A DNA stretch of 64,000 nt from Maribacter sp. 4G9 (GTDB lineage Bacteria > Bacteroidota > Bacteroidia > Flavobacteriales > Flavobacteriaceae), in NCBI RefSeq assembly GCF_002742265.1, contig NZ_MDGL01000065.1, positions 35,194-99,193 on the forward strand. The letters run 5' to 3'. The position numbers and the translations under genes are program-made. Each line of letters begins with the position of its first letter. Position 1 is the first letter of the stretch. The notes beneath the pieces were generated by a model, which saw only the letters and a program-made list of their open reading frames with translations, was not told where the DNA came from and did no database searches. Positions 25,065-33,631 of this stretch are shown one piece after another.

Positions 25065-26348
25065 ATGAAGCGATATATTTATATTTTGGGCGTTTTGGCC
25101 GTGTTCGCCTGCAAAGAGGAAAAACCTCAGGACACGGAATCCTTGGAGGAAAAAGCATTGAGGATCCATGAAAAGGTAATTACCTTGGACACGCATGACG
25201 ATATCAATGTGGCGAACTTTACGGATAGCATCAACTATACCCAACGACTTAACACACAGATAAATCTGCCCAAAATGGAGGAAGGCGCCCTGGATGTTGC
25301 TTGGTTGATCGTGTACACAGGCCAGGATACATTAACCCCGGAAGGGTACGCAAAGGGCAAGGAAAATGCCATGGCCAAATTTGAAGCTATCCATAGGCTG
25401 TGCGAAGAAATTGCACCGGATAAAATTAACTTGGCATTGACCTCGGAAGATGTACGGCGTATCTATGCCGAAGGAAAAAAAGTGGCCATGATCGGGGTTG
25501 AGAACGCCTATCCCGTGGGCGAGGATCTAACTGAATTTGAACGCTACCATGAACTTGGGGCCAGATACGTTTCACTGGCCCACAACGGGCATAGTCAATT
25601 TAGTGATTCCAATACGGGAGAACAGGATTCCGTATGGTTACATAACGGTTTAAGTGAATTAGGTAAAAAGGCTGTTAATGAGATGAATAGGTTAGGTATT
25701 ATGGTAGACGTTTCACATCCATCAAAGGAAGCCATGAAGCAGATGATTGCCTTATCCAAGGCACCGATAATCGCATCCCATTCCTCGGCAAGGGCACTTT
25801 GTGATCACAGTCGAAATCTGGATGATGAACAGTTGATGCTGATGAAGGAAAATGGCGGGGTGGTGCAAACCGTTGCGTTCAGTTCCTATCTGAATACCCA
25901 AAAGCATGAGGCCCGGGCCGCTTATATGAAAGAAGTGTATGAGCAGATTGCCGACTCACTGGATATTGAATGGTACGAACGCTCCCAATTCAGAAGCCTT
26001 ACGGACGAACAAAGAGCGACTTTCATGGAGAATTACCCCAAGGTTACCCAAATGGGACAAGAACTGGTCAAAAGTCGGAAGGATGCCCCTGAAGCTGTAA
26101 ATGTTGCCGACTTTGTGGACCATATCGATTACATGGTGAAATTGATAGGTATAGACCACGTGGGTATTAGCTCCGATTTTGACGGTGGCGGGGGAATCGA
26201 TGGGTGGTCAGATGCTTCGGAAACCTTCAATGTTACCTTGGAACTTGTAAAACGTGGATACACCGAAGAAGAAATCGCCAAACTATGGAGCGGTAATCTA
26301 CTTCGGGTATTGGACGAAGTACAGGCTGTCGCCAAAACCATGTCCTAG
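25065..26348 (+). CDS. M19-family (renal-dipeptidase-like) dipeptidase, lipoprotein
   Basis: Zinc dipeptidase. The lipobox is in the first 18 residues (YILGVLAVFAC), so the enzyme is probably anchored in the periplasm. M19 landmarks: LDTHDDIN (first His and Asp), ENAYPVGED (bridging Glu), LAHNGHSQFSDS, MVDVSHPS, ASHSSARALCDHSRNLDDE, and SDFDGGGGIDGW near the C terminus. The length of 427 matches. Family members hydrolyse L-D or D-D dipeptides and some beta-lactams, which suggests scavenging or murein-peptide processing. It converges on the thioesterase gene, with four bases between the stops. Confidence 0.93.
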   Translation: MKRYIYILGVLAVFACKEEKPQDTESLEEKALRIHEKVITLDTHDDINVANFTDSINYTQRLNTQINLPKMEEGALDVAWLIVYTGQDTLTPEGYAKGKENAMAKFEAIHRLCEEIAPDKINLALTSEDVRRIYAEGKKVAMIGVENAYPVGEDLTEFERYHELGARYVSLAHNGHSQFSDSNTGEQDSVWLHNGLSELGKKAVNEMNRLGIMVDVSHPSKEAMKQMIALSKAPIIASHSSARALCDHSRNLDDEQLMLMKENGGVVQTVAFSSYLNTQKHEARAAYMKEVYEQIADSLDIEWYERSQFRSLTDEQRATFMENYPKVTQMGQELVKSRKDAPEAVNVADFVDHIDYMVKLIGIDHVGISSDFDGGGGIDGWSDASETFNVTLELVKRGYTEEEIAKLWSGNLLRVLDEVQAVAKTMS

Positions 26349-26352
26349 TCTT

Positions 26353-26754
26353 TTAGGAAGTCTCCGAAGCTGCCAATCGGTCTTTCACGAATTCAATCTT
26401 TGTTTTGCCATGAGGGGCGGGTTTTCCATCATCCCCAAGGTTTACCATGATGATATTGTCCACTGTAACAATGGTCTCGTGGTTCATTTTATTCCGAACT
26501 TCACAGTTCAAGGTTAGCGAGGTTTTTCCAAACTTTACGACCTGTACGCCAATCTCAACGATGTCGCCCTGTTTGGCAGCGCTCATGAAATTGATTTCAG
26601 ACATATATTTGGTGACTATCTTACTGTTTTCTAGTTGTATAATACTATATAGGGCGGCTTCTTCATCGATCCAAGCCAATACTTTTCCACCAAATAACGT
26701 TCCGTTGGAATTCAGGTCTTCCGGCTTTACCAATTTTCTAGTATGGAATCTCAT
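26353..26754 (-). CDS. Hotdog-fold acyl-CoA thioesterase (YciA/BACH type)
   Basis: A 133-residue single hotdog domain that hydrolyses acyl-CoA in the cytosol. Diagnostic are the N-terminal RFHTRKLVKPEDLNSNGTLFGG, the helix VLAWIDEEAALYS and the strands SEINFMSAAKQGDIVEIG, matching the long/medium-chain acyl-CoA hydrolase group. The Asn-x-x-G-x-x-F-G-G loop and the following Asp contribute to the active site in relatives. It is monocistronic, converging on the dipeptidase gene. Substrate chain length is not readable from sequence. Confidence 0.9.
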   Translation of the reverse strand: MRFHTRKLVKPEDLNSNGTLFGGKVLAWIDEEAALYSIIQLENSKIVTKYMSEINFMSAAKQGDIVEIGVQVVKFGKTSLTLNCEVRNKMNHETIVTVDNIIMVNLGDDGKPAPHGKTKIEFVKDRLAASETS

Positions 26755-27127
26755 ATCGTATTGTTTTATAGTACAAAATTAGTACGAAAAAACAAGGCGA
26801 TTATGAGCCTTTACCATATTTAACAGATGGAATTATGAAGATGAAAAATGTAGTGGCGGGCAAGTTGATTATCGTCAATAAACGAGGGGAGAATTTAGGA
26901 TAATCGCTATTTTAAAAGCCCTTCCGCCTACTTTTTTAACACTTAATTAGGGTGGATTTTGAACTTTTAAAATCTTTATGGGCACACTTAAAACTATTTG
27001 GGTATATAAATACAGTAAAACCATTAACGCGCAAAAAACAAGTATTGTTTATAACCCCGTTAAAAACTAATAGTGGGGCCCAAAAAGACGCGGATTATAA
27101 TGGCTACCTTTATAAAAACCGCACAAG
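26755..27127. other. Intergenic region without a gene
   Basis: About 370 bases with no supported coding frame longer than about 20 codons, no strong hairpin with a T run and no copies of the repeat families found elsewhere. It presumably holds promoters for the thioesterase (minus) and the gene at 27128 (plus); I could not assign them with confidence. Confidence 0.6.
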
Positions 27128-27535
27128 ATGAACGACAGGTCCCAAAAGTTGCTTCAAATTCGTCCCGAAATTCCTTCCGCAAAAATTCTTCCCGACATGA
27201 GCGACGAAGAACGCTTTCAAAATGAAACCTTGCGGCCCATAATCAAGCTTCAAAACGATTTATTGCTGGCCTCTTTTCAGAATTACATTGTCAAGGGAAA
27301 AAACTCCTTCTACAATTTGGATTTGGAGAATCGGTTAAACTTTATTTTGAATGCCATTCAGAAGGATGTTAAATTCAGGAATTCGCTAAAGGGCATGATC
27401 ATAGGTCAATTTACCTGGGAAGAATACGAGGGGTATATCAAAAATTCATCGGCCCTGAACAAAAGAATGATGAACATGGTTATCAAAAGACTTCAAGACC
27501 AGATCCAATATTTTGAGGACAAGGTACTAGTCTAA
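27128..27535 (+). CDS. Conserved flavobacterial protein of unknown function (135 aa)
   Basis: ATG-initiated, 135 residues, no signal peptide, predicted all-helical, with several conserved-looking stretches: LQIRPEIPSAKI, DEERFQNETLRPIIKLQNDL, FRNSLKGMIIGQF and ALNKRMMNMV. I recall near-identical proteins in many Flavobacteriaceae that carry the label 'glyoxalase', but none of the metal ligands or beta-alpha-beta repeats of the glyoxalase superfamily are visible, so I do not adopt it. The last nine bases of the frame overlap the end of the converging DUF2461 gene. Confidence 0.75.
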   Translation: MNDRSQKLLQIRPEIPSAKILPDMSDEERFQNETLRPIIKLQNDLLLASFQNYIVKGKNSFYNLDLENRLNFILNAIQKDVKFRNSLKGMIIGQFTWEEYEGYIKNSSALNKRMMNMVIKRLQDQIQYFEDKVLV

Positions 27536-28207
27536 CAAGGATTCCCCATTTAAATCGGTCGTCAGGATGTTGCTCATCAAATCAAAAAAAGGACGGATGG
27601 CCATAAAGGATTCGTTGATGGCATCCAGAAAATTGGGTGACAGTACCTCCTGATCCGTAAACTTTCTCATGAATATGTACTGTTTCCTTCTGATAAGGTC
27701 TATGTTAGGGTCTTCCTTATCAAAACCCTTTGGCGCTGTTTTAAGCTCCTCGCCTTCCAGACTTCCCCATATTTTTTGAAAATCGTGATTTTCCATTATA
27801 CTCCTGAATTCAATGGCATCTACCTCCAACTCTTTTCGTATCCTATGCAAATCCTCCTTTTCAGGATTCCAGAACCCTGTGGCTATAAAGCTGCCTTCAG
27901 GTTGGATATGCACATAATAACCGCCCCTTCTTTCGGCGCCCATTCTGGTATAGGAGGCTGAGAAATTGAACTTATACGGTGTTTTGTCCTTTGAAAACCG
28001 GATATCCCTATAAATCCTGAACATCTTCATCCGCTCTATTTTGTCGTGCGTGTTCAGTTTTTCCATAACCTCCTGAAAAAACTTCTTGACCCCTCCCTGT
28101 TGCTCCTTGAACCGCTTTTTGTTATCCTCGAACCAATCCCTATTGTTGTTCTTCCTCAGCTGGTTCAAAAAATCGAGGGTATTTTTAGTAATTACGGTTT
28201 GTGACAT
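27527..28207 (-). CDS. DUF2461 family protein
   Basis: About 226 residues from the ATG at 28207, cytosolic. The conserved N-terminal motif NNNRDWFEDNKKRF, the segment FRIYRDIRFSKDKTPYKFNFSA and GGYYVHIQPEGSFIATGFW are those of the widespread DUF2461 (TIGR02453) family, which has no proven function. A longer frame beginning at 28246 was rejected because its N terminus is not family-like and lies in the divergent promoter region shared with cysE. The 3' end overlaps the converging 27128 gene by nine bases. Confidence 0.88.
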   Translation of the reverse strand: MSQTVITKNTLDFLNQLRKNNNRDWFEDNKKRFKEQQGGVKKFFQEVMEKLNTHDKIERMKMFRIYRDIRFSKDKTPYKFNFSASYTRMGAERRGGYYVHIQPEGSFIATGFWNPEKEDLHRIRKELEVDAIEFRSIMENHDFQKIWGSLEGEELKTAPKGFDKEDPNIDLIRRKQYIFMRKFTDQEVLSPNFLDAINESFMAIRPFFDLMSNILTTDLNGESLLD

Positions 28208-28275
28208 ACGACTACAGTATTGTGATTTTAAGCTAAAGTTAACCATTTGCAGGGAAGACCTTTTGAATTAATGGT

Positions 28276-28283
28276 TAATTTTG
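28276..28283 (+). promoter_or_regulatory. -7 element (TAATTTTG) ahead of the serine acetyltransferase gene
   Basis: Perfect match to TAnnTTTG ending 17 bases before the ATG at 28301. A TTG is found at 28247-28249, with a rather long 26-base spacer. Confidence 0.4.
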
Positions 28284-28300
28284 ATAGATAAACCAAGCTG

Positions 28301-29092
28301 ATGAGCCACCCATCCATCGTTGAGAAGATAAACCTTCATAAGAAGCAACCCAATTTACGTTTTCGTCTGAAAAAGGATACCGAAACCTTTACGGACCTGC
28401 TGTTCTACACCTTGTTCGACATAGAAACCCCTGTTTCGGAAAATTTGGACAAACTTGAGGCGCAATTCGATAATCTGGTCGATTTGGCCTGTTGGGAATG
28501 TCAAAAACCGTGTAAAAAAATTTGGGGCAATTACGTACAAAAGCTTCCGGCCATTCTGGAGAAATTGAATCTTGATGCGGAAGCCACCGTAAATTGCGAT
28601 CCAGCTTCCCTATCCATTGAGGAAGTCTATATGGCCTACCCTGGATTTTATGCCATTGCCATCTACAGGCTAGCCCATGAGCTCTATACCATTGGTTTTC
28701 CCTTGGTACCCCGATTAATGACGGAATATGCACATCGCCAAACCGGTGTGGATATCAATCCCGGGGCCCAAATTGGGGATTCCTTCCATATAGACCATGG
28801 TACGGGCGTCGTTATTGGTGAAACGGCCATTATCAAGAACCACGTAAAAATCTATCAGGGGGTGACCTTGGGCGGATTGTACGTTGCCAAACACTTGCAG
28901 CAGACCAAAAGACATCCCACTATTGAGGACAATGTAACCATTTATGCCAATGCCACCATTTTAGGGGGAAATACCGTTATAGGGGCCAATAGCATTATTG
29001 GCGGGAATGCCTGGTTAACGGCTTCTGTACCTCCCAATAGCACAGTGTACCATTCACCTGAAATAAAAATAAAAACCCAGACCGATGTCTAA
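28301..29092 (+). CDS. cysE: Serine O-acetyltransferase
   Basis: First step of cysteine synthesis: L-serine plus acetyl-CoA gives O-acetylserine. The 263-residue protein has the N-terminal helical domain and a left-handed beta helix of hexapeptide repeats. Catalytic residues lie in IDHGTGVVIGETA, and KIYQGVTLGG and KRHPTIEDNVTIYANATILGG follow. The length and the N-terminal extension with three Cys (ACWECQKPC) are those of the EpsC/SAT-like type of Bacteroidota. The reading frame overlaps the start of cysM by eight bases, and the two enzymes act in sequence. Confidence 0.95.
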   Translation: MSHPSIVEKINLHKKQPNLRFRLKKDTETFTDLLFYTLFDIETPVSENLDKLEAQFDNLVDLACWECQKPCKKIWGNYVQKLPAILEKLNLDAEATVNCDPASLSIEEVYMAYPGFYAIAIYRLAHELYTIGFPLVPRLMTEYAHRQTGVDINPGAQIGDSFHIDHGTGVVIGETAIIKNHVKIYQGVTLGGLYVAKHLQQTKRHPTIEDNVTIYANATILGGNTVIGANSIIGGNAWLTASVPPNSTVYHSPEIKIKTQTDV

Positions 29093-29969
29093 TTCCATTA
29101 TTGACCTTATAGGAAATACCCCGTTGCTGGAATCCCGGGTATTGAACACCAATCCCAACGTAAAACTGTACTTTAAAATGGAAGGCCATAATCCAGGTGG
29201 AAGTGTAAAGGATAGGGCGGCTTACAATATGATCAAAAGCGGACTGGATAGCGGTGCCCTAAAGCCTACGGATAAACTTATTGAAGCCACCAGTGGAAAC
29301 ACGGGCATTGCCCTGGCCATGATTGCTGGGGTGTACGGGTTGGATATTGAACTGGTCATGCCCGAAAATTCCACTAAGGAACGCGTACAGACCATGCGCG
29401 CATATGGTGCCAAAGTCACTCTCACCCCTTCCGACGTGGGTATTGAGGGTGCCCGTGATTATGCCGAAAACAAAGTAAAGGAAGAAGGATTCGTAATGAT
29501 CAACCAATTTGCCAACGATGACAATTGGAAGGCGCATTATAACACCACCGGACCCGAAATTTGGAAGGACACACAAGGGAAAGTCACACACTTTGTTTCC
29601 GCCATGGGTACGACGGGTACGATTATGGGCACTTCGACCTTCCTTAAAGAAAGGAACAAGGATGTTCAGATTGTAGGGGTCCAACCTACGGACAATTCAA
29701 AAATTCCAGGGATACGCAAATGGCCCAAGGAATATTTGCCAAAAATATTCGATGCCTCCAAAGTGGATAGCGTGATGGAAGTCAGTGAGGAAGAGGCTAT
29801 GGCAATGGCAAAGCGATTGGCTAAGGAGGAAGGTATTTTTTCCGGAATGAGTTCAGGGGGAGCAGCTACGGTTGCCTTACGATTGGCGTCGCAATTGAGT
29901 AGCGGCGTAATAGTTTCCATTGTGTGCGACCGTGGGGATCGCTATCTTTCATCCAACTTGTTCGATTGA
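29085..29969 (+). CDS. cysM: Cysteine synthase B
   Basis: PLP enzyme that converts O-acetylserine and sulfide (or thiosulfate) into cysteine. The PLP lysine is in NPGGSVKDRAA, the substrate loop in EATSGNTGIALA and the phosphate-binding Gly-rich loop in VSAMGTTGTIMG. With 294 residues it resembles CysM more than the longer CysK. It overlaps cysE by eight bases, a conserved pair. The N terminus MSNSIIDLIGNTPLLES is standard for the family. Confidence 0.95.
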   Translation: MSNSIIDLIGNTPLLESRVLNTNPNVKLYFKMEGHNPGGSVKDRAAYNMIKSGLDSGALKPTDKLIEATSGNTGIALAMIAGVYGLDIELVMPENSTKERVQTMRAYGAKVTLTPSDVGIEGARDYAENKVKEEGFVMINQFANDDNWKAHYNTTGPEIWKDTQGKVTHFVSAMGTTGTIMGTSTFLKERNKDVQIVGVQPTDNSKIPGIRKWPKEYLPKIFDASKVDSVMEVSEEEAMAMAKRLAKEEGIFSGMSSGGAATVALRLASQLSSGVIVSIVCDRGDRYLSSNLFD

Positions 29970-29981
29970 GCACACAAGATG

Positions 29982-31073
29982 CTAAAGCCAATTCTTTCTT
30001 TTGAAGTAGACCATCATACCTATAAACAGTAGTATCATAACGACCCAGACCACAAAATATCCGTATCTGTATTGTAATTCCGGCATGTGTTCAAAATTCA
30101 TACCATAGACGCCCACAATAAAGGTAAGGGGTATGAAGATGGATGCCATTATGGTCAAGACCTTCATCACCTCGTTCATTTTATTGCTCATATTGCTCAT
30201 ATACATCTCCATAAGGCTCATGCTCATTTCACGATAAATCTGCAGGGTCTCGTTTATTTCCAAGGAATGGTCCAAAGCATCCCGAAGGAATAATTTGGTG
30301 TCGTGTTTGATCAAGGGGCTATCCGAATCGATGAGCCTGCTCACCAATTCCTTCACGGGGAAAATCCAGCGTCGGATTTTCAACACCTCCTTCTTTAGCT
30401 GTTGTATCTGATGGGCCACTTCCGGTTTGGGATCGGCATAGACTTCGTCCTCCAGTATTTCAATACGATGATTGATATGTTCGAGGACCAGAAAATAGTT
30501 GTCGATGATGGCATCCAACAGGGCAAAGAACAAATAGTCCGCTCCCCTACTCCGTATGCGTCCAGATTTTGCATTGATCCTATTACGCACCCCATTGAAA
30601 ACATCGTCCTTCACCTCCTGAAAGACCAAAACGGAATTTTCCATGAGCACCATGGCCATGTGTTCCGGTACGATTTCCTCGTTTTCATTTAAATAGAGCA
30701 TTTTAAATACCCCAAAAATATAGCCTTCGTATTCATCGATTTTAGGGCGTTGGTCCGTATCCACCGTATCCTCCAAAACAAGATTGTTCAAGGCAAAACC
30801 CTGTCCCAATTCCTCTATAAAACCCACATCTGTAATTCCTATGACATTGATCCACGAGGTTCTTGGATCCTTTTGATATTTAACGATGTCTTCAAAGTGT
30901 TTATGCTCCTCGGTTTCCACCGTATTGGCATCGTAGGTCGTTATAAAAACAAGGCTTTCCGACTTCTCCTTAGTTCCAAGATAACTGACCGTTCCTGGAG
31001 CGGCACCCACCTTTTCCCGAACCCTGGATACTTTTTTCTTTCTTTTGGGCAATCCTAATTTTCTTTTCACCAT
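29982..31073 (-). CDS. corA: CorA-type magnesium/cobalt transporter
   Basis: Pentameric divalent-cation channel, 363 residues. A large soluble N-terminal domain is followed by a long stalk helix and two C-terminal transmembrane helices. The selectivity signature YGMNF is present at the end of the first helix (FIVGVYGMNFEHMPE) and the C terminus is the basic KRKNW. It is monocistronic and converges on cysM with a 12-base gap. A promoter-like pair (TTG at 31119-31117, TATCTTTA at 31095-31088) lies inside the 3' end of the truA gene. Confidence 0.95.
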   Translation of the reverse strand: MVKRKLGLPKRKKKVSRVREKVGAAPGTVSYLGTKEKSESLVFITTYDANTVETEEHKHFEDIVKYQKDPRTSWINVIGITDVGFIEELGQGFALNNLVLEDTVDTDQRPKIDEYEGYIFGVFKMLYLNENEEIVPEHMAMVLMENSVLVFQEVKDDVFNGVRNRINAKSGRIRSRGADYLFFALLDAIIDNYFLVLEHINHRIEILEDEVYADPKPEVAHQIQQLKKEVLKIRRWIFPVKELVSRLIDSDSPLIKHDTKLFLRDALDHSLEINETLQIYREMSMSLMEMYMSNMSNKMNEVMKVLTIMASIFIPLTFIVGVYGMNFEHMPELQYRYGYFVVWVVMILLFIGMMVYFKRKNWL

Positions 31074-31087
31074 ACACTAAATTTGTT

Positions 31088-31119
31088 TAAAGATAGCCAA
31101 TACTCCGAAGCCGATTCAA
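31088..31119 (-). promoter_or_regulatory. Bacteroidota-type promoter for corA
   Basis: Minus strand: TTG, 21-base spacer, TATCTTTA, then 14 bases to the corA ATG. Same spacing as the menB site. Confidence 0.5.
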
Positions 31120-31901
31120 TCGAATTTTACCCCGTTCAACAGGAGTCCGGATCCTGGCGCCACGGAGTTCAGTTTTATCTTTCCATCGGGATGGAGGGAA
31201 TCCAAAATGTCCTGTTTTTCCAATTCGCCCTTACCCAATGCTATCAAGGCACCCATGATCATTCGGATCTGGTAGCGCATAAAACCCTGTCCCCTTACCA
31301 CCAATTTAAAACTCTCCTTGGGAAAAAAGGACGCATTTATTAGATCGTTTTCCAGAATTTCACAGTAATCAACGGTCCTTACAACGTGTGTGTTGGGTTT
31401 CAACCGAGCGGTGTAGGAAGAAAAGTCGTGGGTTCCCCTAAAACAGGGAGCGACTTCCTTCATCAATCCTATATCCAAGCGTTCGATGACATTGTACAGA
31501 AACGGGGCACAAAAAGGATGGTTCTTCTCCCCAATGGAAAACAGGTACACATACTCCTTGGATTTGCTGTTTTTGATGATATTGAAATCCTTGGTTACAG
31601 CTTCTATGGACATCGCCCGAATATCCGGCGGAAGGTTTCTGTTAAAAACAACCAGAAAGGTGTTTAACTCCGGCAATGGCGTATTGTCCACGAAAAGTTC
31701 AAAAACTCCATCCAACGCGGAAACCTTGGCGTCTGTGCGCCCGGAGCCCAGAATTTTAAACTTGGTTTCGGGCAGGACATGCTTGAACGTTTTGGACAAC
31801 ATGCCCTCCACGGTCTTATGGCCGGGCTGTTTTTGCCAACCGCTGTATCTAAATCCCAAGTATTGGATACGAATCAGGTAATAATAACGTGTTCTTTGCA
31901 T
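31116..31901 (-). CDS. truA: tRNA pseudouridine synthase A
   Basis: Isomerises uridines 38-40 in the tRNA anticodon stem. The catalytic Asp lies in GSGRTDAKVSALDGV and the other TruA blocks are RIQYLGFRYSGWQKQPG, FRGTHDFSSYT and VVRGQGFMRYQIRMIMGALI. From the ATG at 31901 the protein is 261 residues, the usual length; the longer frame starting at 31967 adds an unrelated N terminus. The downstream corA promoter sits inside its 3' end. It is transcribed divergently from the 31989 gene. Confidence 0.93.
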   Translation of the reverse strand: MQRTRYYYLIRIQYLGFRYSGWQKQPGHKTVEGMLSKTFKHVLPETKFKILGSGRTDAKVSALDGVFELFVDNTPLPELNTFLVVFNRNLPPDIRAMSIEAVTKDFNIIKNSKSKEYVYLFSIGEKNHPFCAPFLYNVIERLDIGLMKEVAPCFRGTHDFSSYTARLKPNTHVVRTVDYCEILENDLINASFFPKESFKLVVRGQGFMRYQIRMIMGALIALGKGELEKQDILDSLHPDGKIKLNSVAPGSGLLLNGVKFD

Positions 31902-31988
31902 ACTAGCGTATCGATCTAAAATAAGATTATTCCTCCATTCAGTGTAACTTTTTTGTAATTTAATCACAACTAATCAAAACCAATAATT

Positions 31989-32426
31989 ATGACAACGGAA
32001 ACTAAAGTTAAACCACCCGTGTGGTTTTGGATCGTAAGCGTTTTGGCCCTATTATGGAATTTGGCCGGAGCGATGGCCTATATTGGACAGGCCTATATGT
32101 CCGATGAAGTACTTGCCACTATGAGCGAAGCGGAGCGAAATCTCTTTGAAAACCAACCCGCTTGGGTCACTGGGGCCTTTGCCATTGCCGTTTGGGGCGG
32201 TACCTTGGGCTGTATTTTCCTCCTTCTTCGTAAAAAATGGGCCAAACCCGTATTTATTGTATCCTTGCTCGGGCTTATAGGACAATTGAGCTACAACTAT
32301 TTTTTAAGCGGGGCATTTGATACATTTGAAATTGTGGATATGGTAATGTCCGTTATGATTCTGGTCATATCCATAGCGCTGATTGTGTTCTCCAACAAGG
32401 CCATTAGGAAAAATTGGCTGACCTAA
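31989..32426 (+). CDS. Four-helix membrane protein of unknown function (145 aa)
   Basis: ATG-initiated. Four hydrophobic helices are evident (WFWIVSVLALLWNLAGAMAY, GAFAIAVWGGTLGCIFLL, PVFIVSLLGLIGQLSYN, VMSVMILVISIALIVFS) with an acidic loop MSDEVLATMSEAERN between helices 1 and 2. I recall similar proteins in Flavobacteriaceae, sometimes labelled 'sugar transporter' with no evidence. No transport motif is visible, so function is left open. It stands between truA (divergent) and another small membrane protein. Confidence 0.75.
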   Translation: MTTETKVKPPVWFWIVSVLALLWNLAGAMAYIGQAYMSDEVLATMSEAERNLFENQPAWVTGAFAIAVWGGTLGCIFLLLRKKWAKPVFIVSLLGLIGQLSYNYFLSGAFDTFEIVDMVMSVMILVISIALIVFSNKAIRKNWLT

Positions 32427-32563
32427 AGCCTTGAAAATAAGCATATAGGTAAAACTAGCTTTATTTCAAAAGAAGAAACTACCGTTCATCGAATTTTTAG
32501 AATAAAAGAAAGTTGTACCCGTTTTAAAAGAAATCATTCGTATCCAAAAGCAAAAAATCAAAC

Positions 32564-33052
32564 ATGCTCAAGTCCATTAAGGGAATTTTTTCTTGGAAGC
32601 TTACGCTTCTACTATCCTTGATCAGTATCATTATTCTTAACGTGTTCAGTTTTTATGGACTCTACACGAATAAGTTCTATTTTTTTAAGGTGGACAATTA
32701 TATTTTTCCCATCCTCTCCTTGGTGCATCTAGTATTCCTATATGTGATGTGGTTCAAAATAGAGGAACGGGAGCTCAGCGATGTACCCATGCGAAATTTG
32801 GAATATGCCCTTTATGTAGTGAGCCTGGTCTACCTTTTTAAAATTATTGAAACGGTAATTACGCTATTGTCCTATGGGGATTATGATAACCATTTAATTC
32901 CGGAAACCTTCCTACCAATCGGAATTATAATGTTGGTGCTTTATACCTTATTGTTCGGCATGACGTTCCTTACCTATAGTTATCGCAAACAATTGGTGGG
33001 CACCTACATATTTGACGATAGAAACCAGCATATAGATACCTGGAACTCTTAA
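32564..33052 (+). CDS. Four-helix membrane protein of unknown function (162 aa)
   Basis: ATG-initiated, 162 residues, four predicted transmembrane helices (about 12-32, 46-65, 79-102, 115-138) and a short soluble C terminus ending YIFDDRNQHIDTWNS. It is not obviously related to the upstream four-helix protein. I recognise no family. It is followed within 30 bases by a strong terminator, so it closes its transcript. The 137-base gap to the preceding gene leaves room for its own promoter. Confidence 0.65.
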   Translation: MLKSIKGIFSWKLTLLLSLISIIILNVFSFYGLYTNKFYFFKVDNYIFPILSLVHLVFLYVMWFKIEERELSDVPMRNLEYALYVVSLVYLFKIIETVITLLSYGDYDNHLIPETFLPIGIIMLVLYTLLFGMTFLTYSYRKQLVGTYIFDDRNQHIDTWNS

Positions 33053-33077
33053 GAAATAACCATTACCAATCAAACTA

Positions 33078-33107
33078 AAAATCCCTTACCATACTGAAAG
33101 GGATTTT
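33078..33107 (+). terminator. Rho-independent terminator after the 162-aa membrane protein gene
   Basis: Perfect 10-bp stem AAAATCCCTT (33078-33087) / AAGGGATTTT (33098-33107) with a 10-base loop, 25 bases after the stop codon. Confidence 0.85.
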
Positions 33108-33235
33108 ATTATATGTCCTTTAGAAAACTGCCCCGCACTGCGATGTTTGCAACTTCGCAGCCCAGAAAAAAATAGGCCGGTTTTTCTCCTAGTATCATTT
33201 TATATTACTTCCTTACTTTTTGAAACCCAAAAGAG

Positions 33236-33293
33236 GCTCCCCTCCCTGGTCAGGGAGGGGTGTTTTGCTTTAGCTAAACGGGGAGGGTCGGGT
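33236..33293. repeat. Hairpin repeat family 2, copy A
   Basis: 58-bp unit that opens with a perfect 10-bp inverted repeat CCCCTCCCTG/CAGGGAGGGG (33239-33260) and ends with GGGGAGGGTC, which could pair with the opening strand instead. It is nearly identical to the unit at 33522-33579. Each copy is preceded by the 13-mer AATAGGCCGGTTT (33171-33183 and 33482-33494). Confidence 0.8.
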
Positions 33294-33521
33294 TTTTGTT
33301 TCCGATACTTTTTCCATTGCCGAAAAAGTATCCAAAAAGGCTAGGCTGATTTCAGGATACTTGAAATCCAAGAAGTCCTTGCGCCACATCGCCCAGACCG
33401 TTTCCGATTGCATCGGAATACTTTTTGGGCGATTTCCTAATTGCCAAGACCAAGTCCTTCCGGATTTACTACGTTTCCTGAAATAGGCCGGTTTACTCAT
33501 AAATAGTATACCCAAAAAAAA

Positions 33522-33579
33522 GCTCCCCTCCCTGGTCAGGGAGGGGTGTTTCGCATTAGCGGAACGGGGAGGGTCAGAT
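33522..33579. repeat. Hairpin repeat family 2, copy B
   Basis: Direct repeat of copy A, offset by 286 bp, differing at about eight positions, mostly in the GCTTTAGCTAAAC segment. The region 33053-33631 between the two flanking genes contains no supported coding frame and consists largely of these units and their flanks. Confidence 0.8.
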
Positions 33580-33631
33580 TTAAATCCCACTCAAATTGAC
33601 TGAAAAAGAGACTTTCAATACAACCTATCTT

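Noticed and set aside
27128..27535. Glyoxalase
   Set aside because: Similar proteins carry that label in memory, but no metal ligands or beta-alpha-beta-beta-beta repeats of the superfamily are visible.
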